Source: Trichoplax adhaerens
Lineage: Eukaryota > Placozoa > Uniplacotomia > Trichoplacea > Trichoplacidae
DNA: 64,000 nucleotides
Direction: 5' to 3'
Assembly: GCF_000150275.1 (NCBI RefSeq)
Contig: NW_002060945.1
Span: 2,813,172 to 2,877,171 of the forward strand
The notes below the pieces were generated by a model that saw nothing but the letters and a program-made list of their open reading frames with translations, made no database searches and was not told the origin of the DNA. Of this stretch, positions 59,253-64,000 are shown in pieces. How positions within the stretch are numbered: the stretch's first letter is position 1; each line of letters starts with the position of its first letter. A program made the position numbers and the translations under genes.

Positions 59253-62205
59253 TCAATCAATTGTTTTGTATAATGAAAATAAGTGATATAGTACCCTTAA
59301 TGTTGATTTAATATCCTTAGAAACCACATCTGTAATCACAACAACAAAAATTAATAAATATCTTTAAGACTATTTGCTGTTACATCATCATACATACCTG
59401 CTGGTACAACTCTGATTTTAAGCTCTTCGTTCTGTTCCATTAAATCAAGAGCGAAGGAAACATTATGTATCTGGAATAATACGATGTATATAACATTTAT
59501 TATTATCACAAGAATTTTGAAAATTAAAGCTGCGGATAACGCTACTAAGCCTTATGACTTGGTGAACATTCACAAAATACACCAATTTATTACTTCATAC
59601 CTTTTCCTTTTCATTACTAGGCGTTTTATAATATTTATGAAAGGGCACAAAGTATCCTTCCAATAGACCAGTTAATATGATAAAATTAACACCATTATGG
59701 AACTTGGACATATATTTTACAATGATAAAAACTGAAAATTAAATTCCTGTTGAGCAAATTTGATTATTTCAATAGTTCCCTTACCTGAGTCTCAATATCG
59801 TATACCTCTATGTTGACTTTTGACAAATGTTTATTTGCAAATGCTGTGAGTGACTAGAAAAAACATCGTAATAAACTATTACTGATAATCTAAGCCAGAC
59901 GAAGACAATAGATTTAATTATGTAAACTATCTATTATTCATGTACAACTTTGCTTACCCGTTTTACTACCTGAAGCTTCTCATCTGTCTGTTCGAATAAG
60001 ACATCAAAGACATCCCTCCCTGAACAGAAATAGTATTAAGAAAATTGAAACACAACCTGGCTATTACGCTACATAGCACAAAGACAGTAAATAAAAATCT
60101 AACATACCTTGAACACCCGAATTCGTATCACTAAATAGCATAAAAATCCATTTAGCACGAGAAATTTGCTTATTTTATGAATCGTTAAATCACTTTACTA
60201 CTGTATTTATAACGCAAGATGTAATCAATTATCATTGATATGCTATCGTTATACTTACGACTGAGGGAATCCAGTGATCATTTCTTTAAAATTATTTACA
60301 GCTAATCGACCATCCTGCATCTATAACGTAACCATAATTTATTGTTAATGTTTAATATTTCTCAGGTTCAGTAACAATGTCATAGTGTCAAAAAAATTCA
60401 AACAGCCACTTTCAGTAAGTATACCTTTACAGAAATGACAGGCATCGACACGTTAGCAGGCAATTTCGGAGGATTTTGACTTTGCTTGGAGATTTCAACC
60501 AATATTTGCAAAATTGATATTGCATTCTTCGAGTAAACTTCTAAGGTTCAAGGGTGGAAAGAAAAAATAAGGAACCGAAATAATACGCATTCACATTAAG
60601 AGACTGGGAAAATATAAGATCCTTTTATGCTTTAGATCATACATTTATAATCTTCAATACGGTTCAATTCAAAATTATTTTCTCTACATTTTCTATTGTT
60701 AAATATCTGAAATCACTTACTTTCGACAGACCAGTTCTTTCCACTTTCGGGATGTAACCACCTATGCACGTAATCCAATACGACTCTTAACCGTTCTTTC
60801 TACTCAAACAATTGCAAATAAGAAGAGACATTATTGTCAATCATAGATTAAATAAACTATCACACCGTAATATTCACCGATTACAATTCAATTTCTATTA
60901 CCTGACTTGCCACAGATTGCGCAATCTCAGGTACATCTAGTTTGGTACGGGCTAACTTTTCTATCCATATTAATACCAAATATTATTACAAAGAATCATC
61001 TCAACCATATATTAGTCGGTAAATTCTCTATATTACTTTAATAGCATCATGATATAGCCGTACGCTATTAATCCATGTAAAAGATGTTATCGATACTTGA
61101 AATATACAAATATCGCTTTACCTGTAAGAATAGCAAGTACTTGTCCATCGTATATATCATCTAATATATCTCTGACAATAATATGTTTATCTGATAATTC
61201 ATCATGTATCCAATCAGTCAGACACTATCCAATCAATAGCATTTTGCATTAAGAGAACGATCCAGTCGTTTAAGTAAGATTTACATTAGCGACACACCAT
61301 GCGTCATTAATAAAGTTCTATGTTACTGATGTTAAAATTACAATAAGGTGATGCGTTTAAAAATTGCAGCAGTATAAACAGTTATCTGAGCGTCTTTAAG
61401 CTTTACTTGCGCTATATGAAGTTTAAAATAATGACGAAATAAAATTGTGACATAAAACTCTTTTTGATATTTTTAAGGTAAATTGCCTAACATTTTAACG
61501 GTTTAGCCGTGATGCAATTAGTATTAACGATATTATTGCAGTACCTCGATCAATTCCTTCACCTTTGCATCTTCTAAAGCTCTCGGTTTAAGCATTTCAC
61601 GGGACTCGTCTTCATCTTTAGTATGGTGCATTACAGAAAATAGTAAATTGTAGCCATATTATTACTTTATAAATTATCTTAAAGCTGTAATAAGTAACAA
61701 TTGTTGACGTGTTCGGCGATGAAGAATGAAAAGTAATGTTACAATGTTTGTTACCTAGTACAAAATTTTCTTCTGATATATTGGGTTTGCCTAGTTGGAG
61801 AGCATCACGATCGAAACCTTCTAATAAATACGCTACAAAATAAAATTTAAAGTCTCTATAATTAATTATATATATTACAACGAATGTTAGAACATTATCT
61901 AATGTACTGTATATAACAATCTTAATAATATAAACGAACTCCAATAAATCTAATCAATGAAATAGATGTCAAACTTCACGCTATCAATACAGTGCAGTAG
62001 GTATAACATTTAATCCAGCATTGTACTGTACAATAGATCATCCAATAATTATAATAAATGCATACTGTATATAATAATTTAATTTTTATAAGCTCAACGG
62101 CAATAACAACACATTCTAGCCATCATTCTATTAGGTTATAATTTAACACTGTTATGAACCAATATACTCACAAGAAGCAACGCCATAAAGTATGGCGAGT
62201 GCCAT
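59253..62205 (-). CDS. PARVA: Parvin (ILK-binding, two CH domains)
   Basis: Fourteen exons on the minus strand: 62172-62205 (tentative first), 61755-61832, 61545-61615, 61122-61224, 60902-60960, 60721-60799, 60425-60540, 60259-60320, 60108-60130, 59958-60019, 59785-59853, 59601-59702, 59398-59470 and 59253-59329. All junctions are in phase and give 335 residues (vertebrate parvins about 365-370). CH1: LTDWIHDELSDKHIIVRDIL, YDGQVLAIL, KLDVPEIAQS, RLRVVLDYVHRWL and YSKNAISILQILV. CH2: RDVFDVLFEQTDEKLQVVKR, ANKHLSKVNIEVYDIETQ, GLLEGYFVPFHKYYKTP, HNVSFALDLM and DIKSTLRVLYHLFSLYK. Parvin joins ILK and PINCH at integrin adhesions and links to actin and paxillin. CH2 is the ILK and paxillin-binding domain in the family, and the last helix is well kept. 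The N-terminal proline-rich actin-binding segment of vertebrate parvins is short or absent, and the first exon is the least certain part. Confidence 0.92.
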
Positions 62206-62827
62206 ATGTACGGTACATACTGTATCCTTCCTTTATAAACCACTATTACTGTATTTATTTATCCTAGTATTGATGCATAAGCTCTAACCTGGCCTTTGAC
62301 TTGATTTTTTACTTTTTCTCACACTAAATGCCATGATCCTGCAATTATTCCAATACGCATTGAATTAACTAAATATCAATATATTCTTTTGATTTCTGCC
62401 ATAGTAAATTATTTCCCCGATGGTTGACAATCACATTTCCGATATGAACATCTCTATCTACTAGGTTTTATTCTCGTTGTTAGCAAGCAAACGTGACCAG
62501 ATATCCTGTATATCTTGTCCTATTCACTCTACCATGTTAAATCGTTATCAAAGCAGTATTGCAACTTGGAAACAACAACTCAGGTGCGTAAGTGTGTAGA
62601 TAATAAAATAAACTCTATTTGGGGCGAAAGAAGGAGTCAAAACTAGAGTAAATAAGCTAGTATCCATTTCTATGCCATGTAAATTAACGCTGTATTATGT
62701 AGCTTGTTAACAATGAAAATGGCCATAAAAAGACAATTGCAGGAATTTTGAATAAAACGTTGCTGTATTGTGTAAGGACTTTTTTAGGATCAAGTTGGGA
62801 ATATCCGCTTCATTTTAGGTAGTAAAC

Positions 62828-63327
62828 ATGGCTGCAAGTTGTTGTTACAATTATATTATCATGATTTCTACTATCGATAGTTATTGTATCTACAAGATAG
62901 GAAAAAGTAGCAGCAAGCAGCACAAACACAAGGAAGATGTCCGTTGTGTATTCTCTTTTATTGATATACGCGTATACTGTATGGAAAGAATCGATGATTG
63001 CATAAAGTGTATTTTTGTAATCACCAACAGAAAAATTGACGATCTCATCCAGTGTAGAATAAAACTACCGACCAAGGCTAAATTGATATGATCGTCTTGA
63101 TACAAGTTGATCAAAAATGGAATCATGACGAATTCAAACATCAAGAATTATTATTCTACGCGTACATATACGACTACTTGTATGATACAATCAAGAGTTT
63201 CAATATCGAACAAAGTCTAGTTTCGTTTGATATCGTTGCAATTCTAGCAAGAATCATACTAGTACAAGATATTATGTATACAATTAGGCAAGAATCCTCC
63301 TTCAAATTACACTGCTACGTCGGATGA
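62828..63327 (+). CDS. Two overlapping plus-strand ORFs, unknown product
   Basis: ORF 1 (62828-63091, 87 codons) ends at TGA overlapping the ATG of ORF 2 (63088-63327, 79 codons) as ATGA. The codon content of both is more protein-like than the surroundings. ORF 1 has a polar middle (KIGKSSSKQHKHKEDVRCVF) and ORF 2 an amphipathic part (KHQELLFYAYIYDYLYDTIK then SFNIEQSLVSFDIVAILARI). In a eukaryote such overlap suggests one gene with a frameshift, a missed intron at the junction, or a decayed gene. An antisense frame (62890-63144) is judged a shadow. I do not recognize a family. Confidence 0.35.
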
Positions 63328-63419
63328 TAGATTAAACCTACTGTAACACTCGCCATTTCTACGCTATCGTACAAGACTGTCCAAAATCAACGCTATAAGC
63401 TGCTACTCAAGTCCTATTT

Positions 63420-63965
63420 AGGTCATGTACTGTACATGACTTCAAAAGGAGTTGAGTAGGTTAGTCATTCATCCATCTAAGTTAATACACCCTTGTGGAT
63501 TGGGCTTTCTCACCACTACCATTTGCAAGACTCACCTGGGTAATTGATGATCTTTGTCCCTCTCGTCTACAGCACCCTAAAATATTACTCCTAATGGCAG
63601 CACTGCAATTCTTCAACTCTCTCCTAATGTAATTCAACCATTAGAAAAATGTTGTTCAATGTGTCTCATTGAAAAGAAGCAGCCTTACTGGAATGAATTT
63701 GCTCTCAATTGCTCATCCACGATCGACGATAGGCCTCAAAGGTGCAATGCATGCAAGTAGAAGGAAGAAAAACAACAACTTTTTGAAAAGCTTAGGTCGA
63801 TCCTGTAGACCTGTACTGTAGATGGTCACTACTAGCCACTACCGGTGTTGAACGGGATACTTGTATAATGTTTACACTAGAAAGAGCCAGAGGTATACAC
63901 ATGCGCAGTCAAAGTATTTCTTGCATCTCGTACGAAATTGTACGGTACAGTACAGAGTCTGATTA
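63420..63965. repeat. Right-edge TACTGTAC palindrome zone
   Basis: GTCATGTAC-T-GTACATGAC at 63423-63441 is a near-perfect palindrome (9-base arms around one base). Similar TGTACTGTAG and GTACGGTACAGTACAG strings lie at 63809-63820 and 63940-63955. The composition is GC-richer than the rest of the window, resembling 1-850. Confidence 0.55.
63581..63760 (+). other. Cysteine-rich open frame, unknown
   Basis: 59 codons after a TAA and ending TAG. The frame contains a Cys-Cys-x2-Cys cluster, a PYWNEFALNCSS segment and a C-terminal Cys-x2-Cys (CNACK). The pattern could be a small zinc-binding or disulfide unit. There is no ATG near the start, so it would need splicing or be a fragment. The window ends 240 bases later. 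Confidence 0.25.
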
Positions 63966-64000
63966 TTTTGGATGGCACCCTGATAAGATAGATTTATTAT

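Larger units (their letters stand above)
62206..64000. other. Right-edge region with unknown frames and palindromes
   Basis: Holds two overlapping plus-strand frames (62828-63327), a cysteine-rich frame (63581-63760) and TACTGTAC palindromes, all described separately. Between 62206 and 62827 nothing else is supportable. Parvin's promoter should lie near 62206-62400. Confidence 0.45.

Noticed and set aside
62890-63144. Minus-strand ORF of 84 codons
   Set aside because: It lies antisense to the plus-strand pair 62828-63327 and is hydrophobic low-complexity; a transcript on minus would change this view.
1-64000. CRISPR arrays, bacterial operons, Shine-Dalgarno sites, phage genes
   Set aside because: None seen; introns, polyadenylation signals and metazoan gene families show eukaryotic nuclear DNA.

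Overview
The window looks like a placozoan genome (Trichoplax/Hoilungia type). It is very AT-rich, has mostly short GT-AG introns and small single-domain exons, and carries a purely metazoan gene set: TSPO, rhodopsin-like GPCRs, histone H2B, a kappaB-Ras GTPase, an adhesion GPCR and parvin. TACTGTA/TACAGTA palindromes recur throughout. There is one 50-N assembly gap (54856-54905). All gene models below were built by eye from reading frames, splice sites and exon phases; no alignment or search was run.

Layout, plus strand, 1-19 kb: a palindrome-rich, relatively GC-rich repeat zone (1-850); a two-exon TSPO gene (3041-3811); a two-exon rhodopsin-like GPCR (6395-7627); an intronless divergent H2B (8837-9280); a long gene-poor stretch with some exon-like fragments (11.9-12.3 kb) and a tRNA-like sequence; and a second, paralogous, intronless GPCR (15229-16269).

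Minus strand, 19.8-62.2 kb: a six-exon kappaB-Ras (NKIRAS-like) GTPase (19866-24760) with a 3.1 kb first intron. Next comes a repeat-rich spacer (24.8-30.3 kb) built from diverged duplicated segments. The largest object is a roughly 22.8 kb, about 42-exon gene (30345-53130) for an adhesion GPCR of about 3,150 residues. In order it has a signal peptide, an IgGFc-binding-type domain, 14 Ig domains, 6 fibronectin III domains, another Ig, a hormone-receptor domain, GAIN/GPS and 7TM. After a 6 kb gene-poor stretch with the gap there is a complete 14-exon parvin (59253-62205).

The right edge (62.8-64 kb) holds two overlapping unknown plus-strand frames, a cysteine-rich frame and a second TACTGTAC-rich zone resembling the left edge.

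The most interesting object is the adhesion GPCR. Its ectodomain is assembled almost entirely from phase 1-1 single-domain exons, which is exon shuffling in visible form. It includes one very recent FN3 exon duplication and an LTR-like insertion in an intron. The receptor and parvin both belong to cell adhesion and signalling, but nothing in the sequence shows that they work together.
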